In this document: positions 23,403-34,912 of the stretch, one piece after another
Position numbering within the stretch: position 1 is the stretch's first letter
Layout: each line of letters opens with the position of its first letter
From: Caprella mutica
Lineage: Eukaryota > Arthropoda > Malacostraca > Amphipoda > Caprellidae
Length of the DNA stretch: 64,000 bases
Reading direction: 5' to 3'
Assembly (NCBI GenBank): GCA_947561585.1
Contig: CANNZV010001464.1
Location: 124,001-188,000 of the forward strand
Notes under the pieces: model-generated
Database searches by the model: none
What the model was told of the DNA's origin: nothing
Seen by the model: only the letters and a program-made list of their open reading frames with translations
Position numbers and translations under genes: made by a program

Positions 23403-24460
23403 TGTGAACTTTTTTCACATTCTGTGAACATTTTCAAAATATTCTGTGAGTTTTTAATGCTTTGTGAACTTTTTTCACATTCTGTGAACATTTTCAAAAT
23501 ATTCTGTGAGTTTTTAATGCTTTGTGAACTTTTTTCACATTCTGTGAACATTTTCAAAATATTCTGTGAGTTTTTAATGCTTTGTGAACTTTTTTCACAT
23601 TCTGTGAACATTTTCAAAATATTCTGTGAGTTTTTAATGCTTTGTGAACTTTTTTCACATTCTGTGAACATTTTCAAAATATTCTGTGAGCTTTTAATGC
23701 TTTGTGAACTTTTTTCACATTCTGTGAACATTTTCAAAATATTCTGTGAGTTTTTAATGCTTTGTGAACTTTTTTCACATTCTGTGAACATTTTCAAAAT
23801 ATTCTGTGAGTTTTTAATGCTTTGTGAACTTTTTTCACATTCTGTGAACATTTTCAAAATATTCTGTGAGTTTTTAATGCTTTGTGAACTTTTTTCACAT
23901 TCTGTGAACATTTTCACATTTTGTGACCTTTTTATATTCCCTGAACTTTATTTTCATATTCTGTGAGCTATTTTTCGTATTCTTGGAGCTTTTCATATAT
24001 TGTTAACTTATTTCATATTCTGTGAGTTTTGTTTCCACATTCTGTGACTTTTTTCCATATTCTGTTAAGTTTTTCATATTCTGTTAAGTTTTTCATATAC
24101 AGTTAAGTTTTTCATATTCAGTTAAGTTTTTCATATTCTGTTAAGTTTTTCATATTCTGTTAAGCTTTTCATATACAGTTAAGTTTTTCATATTCAGTTA
24201 AGTTTTTCATATTCTGTTAAGTTTTTCATATACAGTTAAGTTTTTCATATTCAGTTAAGTTTTTCATATTCTGTTAAGTTTTTCATATTCTGTCAACTTT
24301 TTACACATTCTGTGAACATTTGTTTCATATTCTGTGAACTTTTATCATATTCTCGGAACTTTTTTACTATTCTGTGAACTTTTATTATATTCTCGGAACT
24401 TTTTTCTTATTCTGTGAACTTTTATCATATTCTGTGAACTTTTTCCATATCCTGTGGACG
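23403..24460. repeat. Higher-order satellite: 60-bp unit of three 20-bp monomers
   Basis: From 23403 to about 23913 a 60-bp unit is repeated 8.5 times with almost no differences (one T-to-C at about 23691). Each 60-bp unit consists of three related 20-bp monomers: TCTGTGAACTTTTTTCACAT, TCTGTGAACATTTTCAAAAT and TCTGTGAGTTTTTAATGCTT. From about 23914 to 24460 the same monomer continues in diverged, non-ordered form (TTCTGTTAAGTTTTTCATA and relatives). This is a uniform higher-order core beside a decayed monomeric flank. The 60-bp length leaves frames open on both strands, without evidence of coding. Confidence 0.96.
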
Positions 24461-24677
24461 TATTTTCTATAAAAAGATTATTTGTTCATTAGATTAACAA
24501 TAGCATCTTTATAGTAAGATTAGGGTAAGAGCCTTCCCTATTTTTCAGCAGGATGCTTCATTGGTAACCAATATAGCAAGATCATTTAAAAAATACCACA
24601 ATAAGTATAGCATATTTCAATCTGATTTTATCTTCAATAGTAATAGTTAAGTATATTTCAATGGACTTATATTCCAT

Positions 24678-25711
24678 ATTATGTGGGTGTCCGGAAAACT
24701 GTCAGGCGGAAAACTGACAGTCACTTACTGAATTTAATGACTTTATAAAAATAAAAAAATATTCGCTCCTAGCTTAAAGGAGTTAAGGGAACATTCATTT
24801 TTACTTAGTATACAAAACAAAAACATAGTTGAATGTAGTTAAAATGTTTAGAAAAATAATAAAAAAATATTATAGAAATATAAAAAATACATTTTCATAT
24901 AAATATTACAGTAAACAATCAAAAGCAAGATATAAATTTAAAAATATAACCTTTCTTAGAAAAAACTAAGATATGAAACAAAGAAATTATTGTATTAGGG
25001 ACAGAGTGTAATTTCTTTGTTTACACAACGCATTTCTACATTATTAACGGGTTTAGTGCCCAATTATTTCTATTTTGTTTATAATTTGAAAATTGAAAAA
25101 GCCTTCAAGCCTAATATTCACTTGAACTCATTATGAAACAAATTCGATCGATGTTTGTGAAATATTTAGAATTTAGAAACAGAACATCTATGATTATCAA
25201 ACTGATATTACCTACCTAATTCTCTGACAATTTCACTCGGTCGAATTAGAGTGCATATTAATAAATAATACTTTTACATATACCTAAATGAAAATTATAA
25301 AAATGAAAAAGTTAATGATATGGAGAATAAATTATAAATCTTATAAATATATAAAATTCTGTATAGATATATATGTACGTTTCTTAACAAATTAGTTAAA
25401 AATGGTCATTATGATTTCTTTGTGAGTTCTGAAGTTTGGTTTACTATGAGTTTAATAAAGTAGCTTTTTTGAAATACTATTTTCCATTTAATAGTAAGTA
25501 ATCCAATATCTATATACTTTAGGTATAACTGTAAAAAAAGAATGTCCCCTTAATCCCATAACGAAGTGCTATCGCCGTTATTTATGAATTAAAATGTCCT
25601 AAAAATGTTTTCATAACCAAATAATATTTCATAAAAGTCAAAAAATACATATATTTTCAATAAGTTACCGGCAGTTTTCCGCCTGGCAGTTTTCCGTGTA
25701 CCATTATGTGG
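24678..25711. mobile_element. Foldback-like element C with inverted repeat clusters
   Basis: The element spans 24687-25702 with a flanking direct repeat ATTATGTGG (24678-24686 and 25703-25711; a tenth base also matches). Each arm has two units: GTGTCCGGAAAACTGTCAGG then CGGAAAACTGACAG at the left, and, reading in from the right, GGTACACGGAAAACTGCCAG then GCGGAAAACTGCCGG. It is the smallest of the three. The AT-rich interior of roughly 950 bp has no coding frame. Shared outer pattern with B (GTG..CGGAAAA[CT]TG) and the same duplication length argue for one superfamily. Confidence 0.87.
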
Positions 25712-26639
25712 GATTATATTCTTTATCTGTAGTCTTAGTGTTTAGTTTGATTTTAAATTGAATTTATAACCCAAACTCTTCAATAGTTATGTACGGTACA
25801 CAAATTTCCCCAATCACAGCTTTATAAATCTACATATATAATTTTTAATTACATACCCAGAATTTTTTTTAAATATCTACAAGTATTACATTATTAGTAA
25901 AGTTCCTTTAGTGAAATATGTAATCTGTAAAATATGAAAGAATCCTTCAAGATACATTTTTCTTTATAATTTCCCTACAATAACAAATTATGCATAATAG
26001 AAAGGGCATTATTAGAAGAAAAACTGATGAAAATAAATACACTATTAATAAATAACTATATATAAGCTTCAATCACAAAGTTTTAAGGTAACGTACCAAA
26101 GGTTCTGGGTATTCTGATGCAGACGGAGGTTCAATTACTTGCTGCCTATTATATATCTGCGTACACAACCCTTTATTGGGTATGCAGATATAGGAGATAG
26201 TTATTCTTTATATTGCATAAATTTCAGTACAAAATTTTCCGTTGCTATAATCGAGTTCCTATGTCTCTTTAACTGTATACGCATGAGCTATAATACATAT
26301 ATTAGAGGATGGCCTTAGGTAAGGTAACTTTAAAAAGAAAGCAATTATAGCTTATAGCAGATTTGATTGAATTGGCATGGAAGAAGACATGTCGAATTTT
26401 TCTAATAGTGTATATATTTCACCGACGATCACAATAATTATATTTCTCTTTAAATTTATAAAATGCAAAGTTAATAAATGGAACAAACAGCAAAAATAGT
26501 GGAACTTTACTTTCGATGTGATTGTTCACTGTTCAGTTACTGTAGTTCAGAATAATTATAGAATGTTTATTGGTATAAAAAGAAATCCTTCTAAGAAGTG
26601 CATAAAATCGCAGGCATTGAAATTTAATGAGACTATATA
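25712..26639. other. Non-coding sequence
   Basis: AT-rich, no recognised gene or repeat upstream of the decayed transposase. Confidence 0.5.
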
Positions 26640-27990
26640 GGAAAGCAACCAACGGACAAAATTGTGACAGGCCTTAGACCATACGAAATGATGCTTCAGT
26701 TCAGCTTTTTGAAGCGAGTGTTGCTGATTGTTCCAAAATTCCAACTAGGAGACACTCAATTCAACTGGGAATGTCACATACCTCCCTGCACCAATTTTTT
26801 TATCTAAAGAGTTATCCATATGAAATTCAATTAACTCATAAACTACATCGTGTGGACTTCCAAAGAGATCTGATTTTGCTAATAAGTTTCATCAGCTTGT
26901 AGATAATGAAAATTTTGTGGAGAATTAAAAATGACTGATGAGAAATATTTTCACCTCAATGGTTTGGCTAATAAGCAAAATTGCAGTTTCTGGGCTTAAG
27001 AAAATTAAAAAGAAGTTCATGAAAGTCTTTTTCACTGAACTAAAGTAACAGTACGGTGTGGTATAACGTGTTCAATAATCAATGAACCATATTTTAAAAG
27101 ATGCTAATGCGATTTCTGTTAATTGAATCAGGTATTAACCATAATGAGTTTGACTGTCAGAATCAACGGGAAGGTTTGACTGTGTGTTAAAAGAACATGT
27201 GTCTCAATTATTGACCTATTGTACTGTATTTTTCACAAGTTGTTAGTATATATACTGAACTAATGTGTACCAAATTTCAAGTAAAAATATTGAATGTATA
27301 AGGAGAAATAAATACATAAGTATATAAGACATTGGCAACTGAATGAGCTGAACTGTGATTGGGTGGAGTGTGAACCAATCAAAGCTCGTGCATGTGTCTC
27401 TACTCCATAAAAACGTGAACAAATTTGTACGTATTGGCTAACCAAACTGTATTTTTACGTTGTTAAACGCCACCAAAGTACAATTAATTCCATAAATTAC
27501 GTGATTTACGCTGATATACGTACAGCGATACGTAATTTTTTTTTCAAATTTTAAATACCAAAATATATTTGGTATTTGTGTAGGAACAAAGTCAAGAAAG
27601 GCCAGTAAATTTAAAGTAATGACATGGAAGATATAAAGTAATTTAAAAAAGATGTGCCTAAACACACGTTAAACTCAGTATGGTTAATAGATGATTCAAG
27701 AATATTTGTTACCTAAAACTGGAGTTTATAAAACTGAGACTTCTGTTTTCCTATTTACAACGTTCACAACAAAAGAAAAAATGCAAATTTTAAAAATCTA
27801 TTCTCCCAAACAGATTAATTTCTCGTTTTGATGACATACGTTGGCCACCTCGATCCCCAGATCTAAATTCTCTTCATTTTTTCTCTGTGATACATAAAGG
27901 AAAATGTGTACATTGGAATGCCTGATAGTTCTCAGCAATTCGAATGGAACATCATTAAAAAGATCTATAAAATTTAACCAGTAACATTTG
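26640..27990 (+). pseudogene. Decayed Tc1/mariner-type transposase
   Basis: Fragments in shifting frames resemble an IS630/Tc1/mariner transposase. At about 26755-26890 a frame reads HSIQLGMSHTSLHQFF...SYPYEIQLTHKLHRVDFQRDL, the usual DNA-binding helix-turn-helix followed by the PYKIQL-type motif. At about 26930-27000 it reads MTDEKYFHLNGLANKQNC, the region of the first catalytic Asp (SDEAHFHLNG in relatives). At about 27817-27870 it reads RFDDIRWPPRSPDLNSLHFF, the second catalytic Asp region. Many stops and frameshifts make it a dead copy. About 700 bp lie between the last two blocks where relatives have about 200-250, so an insertion is likely at about 27180-27740. Terminal repeats were not located. 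Confidence 0.8.
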
Positions 27991-28059
27991 TGTTGTGAGT
28001 TTCAGATTAATCGCCATTTATTTTTTATCGTCTTTGTTGAGTCCTCTCATATATTTATA

Positions 28060-28699
28060 CAGAAATGAAGATTATTCTGAAATTCTCAACGTAAATGGCT
28101 GTTATGTAGTTTGTTGTATCCACTAGTTTGTTGTACTGCACACTTCATGGTTGTTTAATGACCTGGCAGAGGGAGGGTTTCGAGGGGGTTTGGGGGGTTT
28201 ATATTAGTATTCGATTGCATTATTAATAAAATGAATGAACTAACGCACGCTCGGCATTATGGGGTTGAAAAAGTTGAAAAGCAGCACATTCTCGAGATTG
28301 TGCAAATCGGTAAATGGTGCAGAACATATACACTATGAAGGAGCCCATGTTACGTTATCCTAAATCAATATTAAATATATTATTATCAATAATAAGTATA
28401 TAATATAATTAAAATTAAATATTATAATATTTTTATTAAATAATATTTTTATTAAATAATATTTTATTGATATTCAAAAATATTTTATTGATATTCAAAA
28501 TAATATTGTTAAAGTTAATTATAAAATTATTAATGATATATTTGAAATATTATTACTAATATGAAATATGAAATAATTAATATTATTAATGATAAATATA
28601 AATAAATATAAAAATGATATAATATAAAAATATTATTAATTTAAAACATATCATTTAATCATTATTGCTGAAATATTATTGCATTCCAGCATCCCTTGC
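28060..28699. other. Non-coding, AT-rich stretch with a G-rich tract
   Basis: No gene seen. A G-run cluster at 28171-28197 (listed separately) precedes a very AT-rich segment (28370-28660), where AATATTTTATTGATATTC is directly duplicated at about 28460-28500. Confidence 0.6.
28171..28197 (+). other. Potential G-quadruplex tract
   Basis: Four G-runs (3, 3, 5 and 6 Gs) separated by loops of 1, 6 and 3 bases satisfy the standard G3+N1-7 pattern. It is one of very few G-rich tracts in this AT-rich window. Folding is not shown by sequence alone. Confidence 0.6.
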
Positions 28700-28720
28700 T
28701 GAATCGTACAGACAACACGT

Positions 28721-29755
28721 ATGGTGTTAGACCTGCTCGTGATCACAAAGCTAAAAATCAAATATGTCTTCTACAGGCAGCATTATAGTAGTCTGGAAAC
28801 ATTTGAGGACGATGAAGAGATCGACAAAAGCGACTCAGATGTTGAAGATCTCCAGCAACTAACAACAGAAGCAAGAAAAATAGCAGCAGCAGTTCAGACC
28901 CTAACAAACTTCCAACCAGAAACAAAAAGGAAAGCTGGACGCCCAAGAAAAGACAATCAACCAATTACCTCAGACTCCGATCAAACCGTAAGNNNNNNNN
29001 NNNNNNNNNNNNNNNNNNNNNNNNNNNNNNNNNNNNNNNNNNNNNNNNNNNNNNNNNNNNNNNNNNNNNNNNNNNNNNNNNNNNNNNNNNNNNNNNNNNN
29101 NNNNNNNNNNNNNNNNNNNNNNNNNNNNNNNNNNNNNNNNNNNNNNNNNNNNNNNNNNNNNNNNNNNNNNNNNNNNNNNNNNNNNNNNNNNNNNNNNNNN
29201 NNNNNNNNNNNNNNNNNNNNNNGTGTCATAAAACTAGACGGTGATAGGGTAAAGTTGTTGGCGGAGAGGATAAGGAAGAAGGAAGTTGCAGACAGTCGGG
29301 AAGGAGTGCTTTCGGAGCTGAGGAAGGTGGTGGGAGATGTGGATGAGGACAGTGTGGTTGGTGTGAAGGTGATCGGCAACGAGAAAAAACACCTGAAAAT
29401 TACTCTTAAAAATAGTGAGTGGAGGGTACATTGCATTAAAAAGTTTAAGAGTTTGAAACCAGATAATTTTTATATTAGTGATTACCTTACCAAGAATAGA
29501 TCTGTTTTACTTTTTAAATTAAAACAACTGAAAAAACACAATAGCATTTTAAAATCTGTATATACTTTCAACGGAAACGTCTGTGCAAAAATAGAAAATA
29601 ACCCCAAGTTCCACTATATAAATACTACAGAAAGTCTCAATAGTTTTAGTTCAACATTTTTATCATCTGCAAATTTAAATGTTAACCCATTTCCAATGAA
29701 ACCCCTATTTTATTTACTGACCCTAATTACCCACAAGTGCAATGTACAAATTTAG
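28721..29755 (+). pseudogene. LINE ORF1 protein, interrupted by assembly gap
   Basis: Before the gap, an acidic stretch (ETFEDDEEIDKSDSDVEDL) is followed by a basic AT-hook-like motif (KRKAGRPRKDN). After the gap comes a region ending NFYISDYLTKNRSVLLFKLK and SVYTFNGNVCAKI. This matches the C-terminal fold common in ORF1 proteins of such LINEs (family-level pattern: a few hydrophobic positions, then 'Lys-rich helix, K-S-V-W/Y-T-x-x-G-x-V'). The gap is 230 Ns, not a multiple of three, so the apparent continuous frame across it is not evidence of an intact protein. The start is unknown. It overlaps the start of ORF2 by about 19 bp in a different frame. Confidence 0.65.
28993..29222. other. Assembly gap, 230 Ns
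   Basis: A run of undetermined bases inside the LINE ORF1. Its true size is unknown; repetitive content is the probable reason the assembly failed here. Confidence 0.99.
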
Positions 29756-32560
29756 ATATAGATGATTTTAAAGTTTCAAATTTTAGTGAGAACTCTATTA
29801 GTATATTATGTGTAAATGTGAGAAGTTGTAGAAAGAATTTCCCTAAGCTGCAATCTCTTTTATCATTACGCAAACAATATTATTTCGATTTTATGATTTT
29901 AACTGAAACCTGGATGGAAGAAAATTTTGACCATTGTTTTAACTTGCCAAATTTTAGTAAATTAGGCATTTATAGAAATAGACATGGAGGTGGAGTTTCA
30001 ATATATGTCAAAGATCATTTTAGCGCCACTATTTTATCTGAGTTCACTTTTATAAACAACGACTTAGAGATTTTTTCACTGTCAATCACTAACCCAAAAC
30101 ATAATTTTAAAAAATCAGCTATTTACCGCCCACCTTCATCCTCAATTAAAAAATTTAACGATTTTCTATCAGATTCATTTTTACCGTCTGCTGCTCTATC
30201 AAAAACTGTCATATGTGGGGATTTTAATGTAGACCTTTTTAATCCTCGAAATTCTAATGCTGTCAACCATTTCACTAATACTATGGCAGGTTTTAATTTC
30301 TATCCACTTATTAATAAACCAACGCGATATTATTTTAATGAAGAAAGTGTAACAAGTACTCTTATTGATCAATTTTGGATAAATTTTATACCTCATGACA
30401 ATAAACAATCTGCCGTTGTCGAAAGCGACGTCTCTGACCATAGGCCTATTTTATTTTATTTTAACACTGCAGTCGCTCACGATGAACAGTCTTTTACCTA
30501 CCGGAATTTTGAAAACGAATCTAACCGAATTAATTTTATCAATAGTACTAGGCATACAAATTTTTTAATTGACAGTAACGACCCTAACTTTTTAGCACAA
30601 GACTTTTCAGACAAGATTTATTAAATTTTTAATAATAGTTTCCCGCTAAAACGCACCAAGAAAAACAGTAATTTTAGGACTAAAGATTGGATTACCGATG
30701 ATTTAAAGATAAAGAAGAAAAGCCAATTAGCAAAATTAGCAAGAGTCGGACTTATTTTAAAACGATCTTATACATATTTTAGAAACAAGCTTACTAATGC
30801 TTTAAGAAAAATCAAAAAACCTATTTTTATCAAAACCAGCTTTTCAACTCAAACTCTAAAAACACATGGAATTTTATAAATAAAGTTTTAAATAGAAAAA
30901 GAAATCAAAAGGATTAAAACAATTAGATAGGATTTTAACCGGTGAGGACCTTTGTAATCATTTTAAGATCATTTTATTTCCATAGCACTATCACTCTCTA
31001 ACAATATTCCTGTTCTTAATGACCCTATTTTTAATCTTTCCCCTCCTTATATTTTAAATTAAATTTTATTACCACAAATTACAGTTGCCGAAATCAGAGA
31101 CGTCATTCTCTCTTTTAAGAGTAAAATTAGTCATAAGAACGAAATACAATGTTCTATTTTAATTGAAGTTTTAAATTGTATTAGTGAACCCTTGTGTAAT
31201 ATTTTTAATAGTAGTATTTTAGCAGGAATTTATCCCAATGTTTTTAAAGTTGCTAGGGTGGTTCCAATTTTTAAAAGAAAGTGATGGAAATAATTTTAGA
31301 CCAATATCTACACTACCAAAATTTCGAAAGTTTTCGAAAAATCCTATATAGCAAATTATCAAATTTCATTGACGATAATAAGATTTTAAACAAAAGTCAA
31401 TACGGTTTTAAAAAAGGAGTTACCACCACCCATGCAATTTTAGAAATTTTATACTATGTTTTAAAATCTTTTAATGAAAATTCTTATTGTATCGCTTTAT
31501 TTTTAGACTTAAAAAAAAAAAGCTTTTGACACGGTAGATGTAAACATTTTAATGAAAAAACTTCACCACTACGGCATTAGAAACAATTTTAGTAAAATTT
31601 TAGTAAGTTATCTGAGCAGCAAACGGCAGTATGTATATATTAACGATTTTAAATCTAATTTTAATACAATGAATATAGGTTTATACCAAGGATCGACATC
31701 AAGTCCAATTTTATTCAATTTATATTTTAATGATGTTTGTAATGTAGCCACTGGAAATGATTTTAATTGTACTCCTTTTTATTGTAGGGATAATTGTTTA
31801 GATAGTCTAGTTTTTAAATTGAATAATTTTATCACCAAGTTATCTCAATGGCTGGATTTTAATAAACTCACCCCTAACATTTCAAAAACCAAAATTATGG
31901 TTTTTAACTCCCATAAACAAATAACCTTACCAGATATCTATTTTAAAAATTAGATTTTAGAAAAGGTTCATCATTTTAAATATCTAGGCATTTTTATCGA
32001 CGAAAGACTAACTTTTAAAGAACATCTGTCATTTTTATGCAAGAAACTAAGTCAAGTTAAAGGAATTTTATATGCAGCAGCCCCGTATTTTAACAGAAAA
32101 ACCTTAATTTTAATGTATAATTCCTTAGCCTACTCTCTTTTAATCCAATCTATAATAGTATATGGAAAATCTTTTAATTCACTGCTCCATCCATTGAGAA
32201 CTATTTTAAACAGTATTTTGAGAATTATATTGAATGTAAAAAGATATTTTAATGGTAGGTTTTATCTATCCAATAATGATTTATATAGGAATTTATCTTT
32301 ATTAAAATTTGACGATGTTTATGATTATTTTTTATTGACATTTTTTCGTAATGCTCTATATTTTAACTCGGACATTTTTAATACCTATTTTAGAGACCAT
32401 ATACCTACTCACTCCTACCAAACCAGATCAACTCATTTTAATGTACCTAATTTTAGAACTGAATTAGAATGAAATTTTATTGTTTATAGGGCTATTGATC
32501 TTTTTAACAATATACCTGAAAATTTTAAACACCCAATGTCTGATTTTAAATTCAAAAAGA
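29737..32560 (+). pseudogene. LINE ORF2: endonuclease plus reverse transcriptase, dead
   Basis: The first open part (to 30624) is an exonuclease-endonuclease-phosphatase domain: CVNVRS, LTETWMEE (catalytic Glu), YRPPSS, GDFNVDL and SDHRPI appear in the expected order. After a stop at 30622, fragments continue in shifted frames. EIRDVILSFKSKIS and AGIYPNVFKVARVVPIF are the reverse-transcriptase N-terminus. YGFKKGVTTTHA and ALFLDLKK are motif A with its Asp, followed by a frameshift in an A-tract at about 31511-31521. GLYQGSTSSPILFNLYFND is motif B. The expected Y/F-A-D-D box before WLDFNKLTPNISKTKIMVF is absent; the sequence there reads PFYCRDNCLD. A TAG at 31951-31953 interrupts the frame just before YLGIFIDERLTF. 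The C-terminal region ends near 32560. Confidence 0.88.
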
Positions 32561-32712
32561 TTAAAAAAAAAAAAACGGTATTAGTAAATATATTTAATGA
32601 TTTTAGACTATACCACTGCATCGTCATTTTAATTTTTCGTTTAGTTTAGTATTTTGTATATATTTTAAATTTCCATAAGTTTGTGAAACTTTTTCGGATG
32701 TAATAAAAAAAA

Positions 32713-34436
32713 GGAACTTAATTTTTTTAGATAAATTAAATATTAATAATACGATATTTCAAAATACATTTAAAGTTCATGAATAAACCAATGCATTTTA
32801 TTTATATCTTACTTAAAGTAACATATATAGCTTACTGAGCAAAAAAAAAATTACCTACCTAATGAATTACACGGTTGCTCTGGTGATAATATATACTATT
32901 TACTGCGCTGTCGTTCAAGTAGAGATCAATGTTAGTAAATGTTACACTATTCTGTCTTGGTTATCTTTTCTCAATAGTAATAAATTGAATGATGTAACAC
33001 ATGTGTGTACATAAATGGGGATACATGAAAGATATATAATTTTTTACTATTTCACGTTAATTTTCCAGTTGATAAATTTAAGATCAGTCAACTTTTATAA
33101 AATATATAATCAATATTCCTTTTGATTTAAATATCATCAGTACTTTCCAATTTTGATATTTTGTAGAATCTAGTCCAAAAAAAAGTAACTTATCTTTTTT
33201 AATGTATTTCATAAATATTTAGTTAATAAAGACAATAAAAACAAAGGAGTTTTGTGATAAGAACGTATTTCAAGGCTAATAATTAGGACTAAAATATACT
33301 TCTATGCCTATCTGTACCAGGTACTATCAGAGAGAATAGTTACTGTGGTGATATATTTTAATTACCCAGAACACGGTAAATATATAACTGTCATAATCAT
33401 AAATAATTCATTTTATGATTTTAGCAAAGAAGGCTGAACGATAACATCAAGAATTTTTAAGCATTTAAATTTGAAAACTGTAAGCATTTCACTGTAAATA
33501 TTTCAGTGCGGTATAGTACACACGTAATGAATATACATACTTACACATAATCTCAACGTTGAAAGAAGAAAAACATCAAGTAAACGGTGTAAATACGACG
33601 TTGCCATCAGTGATACGTTGGCCTTGGTGACAGACGGTTGACGTTGTCTACCCGCAACTGCCAACTATACATACCTTGTGTTAATACCGTGACGTCATCA
33701 CTGATAACTGTGTAGTATTTAGGTAGAGTACCTACTTAATATGTGTGTTATATGCCTACTCAATTAGAGTACATTATGTGTGCGCATCATTATATCTGTT
33801 ATAAATATAATGAATGAAATTAAGAGTAGGGGCATGAAGAACAGAAGTAGTGATGCATGGTCTTCACTATCTAAAGATTTAACAATTCTATACATATTAA
33901 TACGAACAATTTGTATATAATACTATGATCATATATCCGTATAGTGCTGATGTGTTATGTACATGTATTAATTTAAATAAATACCATCGAATGGTTTTGA
34001 TGGGCATAACTTTATGTTAATTGTTTGAATGTCTCTACTTTCCGTGTGTAACAATTTGATGAGATGTCGATATTTCTATTTCATTTGTGCTGTTATAGCA
34101 TTTGAAAGAAAGAGCTTATAGTACAATAAAGTAATATATATTACAGAATTATTCTTTATCAATGGAAGTCTTCTATTGAAGGAACACGAATACTTTGTAG
34201 ATTGCAGTTCAAATTGAATAGTTATTAGTTTTAATTATAGATAATTATACTTAAACCTCTCTAATTGAATTTATTTAAACTTATCTTTAGTAAAGGTTTA
34301 AATTGCCTTGTTATGAAGTATGAAATATCACTCCCATGCCATTGCCATATAAACAATAAGAAATAGTGGCATTCAATCGTGCCATCTCACTATCATAATA
34401 TGCTTATTTTCAATGAATTTCTTTTTTTTGATCCGA
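32713..34436. other. Non-coding sequence
   Basis: No recognised gene. One perfect TGACGTCA palindrome (at about 33689) is noted, without evidence of function. Confidence 0.5.
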
Positions 34437-34912
34437 TTATCTCTCTCTAATGTGAACTGATTATCTCTCTATGGTGAACTGATTACCTCTCTTTCTAAGG
34501 TGAACTGATTATCTCTCTCTAAGGTGAACTGATTATCTCTCTCTAAGGTGAACTGATTACCTCTCTTTCTAAGGTGAACTGATTATCTCTCTTTCTAAGG
34601 TGAACTGATTACCTCTCTTTCTAAGGTGAACTGATTATCTCTCTCTAAGGTGAACTGATTATCTCTCTCTAAGGTGAACTGATTACCTCTCTCTCTAAGG
34701 TGAACTGATTACCTCTCTTTCTAAGGTGAACTGATTACCTCTCTTTCTAAGGTGAACTGATTATCTCTCTCTAAGGTGAACTGATTATCTCTCTCTAAGG
34801 TGAACTGATTATCTCTCTCTAAGGTGAACTGATTATCTCTCTCTAAGGTGAACTGATTATCTCTCTCTAAGGTGAACTGATTATCTCTCTCTAAGGTGAA
34901 CTGATTATCTCT
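34437..34912. repeat. 24-bp minisatellite, about 20 copies
   Basis: Array of GGTGAACTGATTATCTCTCT plus CTAA, with length variants of 22, 24 and 26 bp. These are caused by changes in the CT/CTTT tract and by an ATTACC variant. Copies at the 3' end (34755-34912) are almost identical, those at the 5' end more variable, suggesting recent expansion from the 3' side. Confidence 0.96.

Larger units (their letters stand above)
28700..32712 (+). mobile_element. Non-LTR (LINE) retrotransposon, degraded
   Basis: Two-ORF non-LTR element of the Jockey/CR1/L2 group, judged from domain order: an ORF1 with a C-terminal nucleic-acid-binding-like region, then ORF2 with an apurinic-type endonuclease followed by reverse transcriptase. 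The 3' end is probably at the A-rich tail TGTAATAAAAAAAA (about 32699-32712). The 5' end is uncertain and may lie upstream. ORF2 carries stops and frameshifts and lacks the catalytic box of the reverse transcriptase, so the copy is dead. The pentamer TTTTA is strikingly frequent throughout ORF2. No target duplication was identified. Confidence 0.88.

Noticed and set aside
23372..23966. About 180-codon frames on both strands over the 60-bp satellite
   Set aside because: Explained by a 60-bp unit divisible by three; flanks are non-coding.
28721..28992. AT-hook containing host gene
   Set aside because: Position directly upstream of the LINE ORF1 C-terminal region and ORF2 makes LINE ORF1 the simpler reading, although the gap prevents proof.
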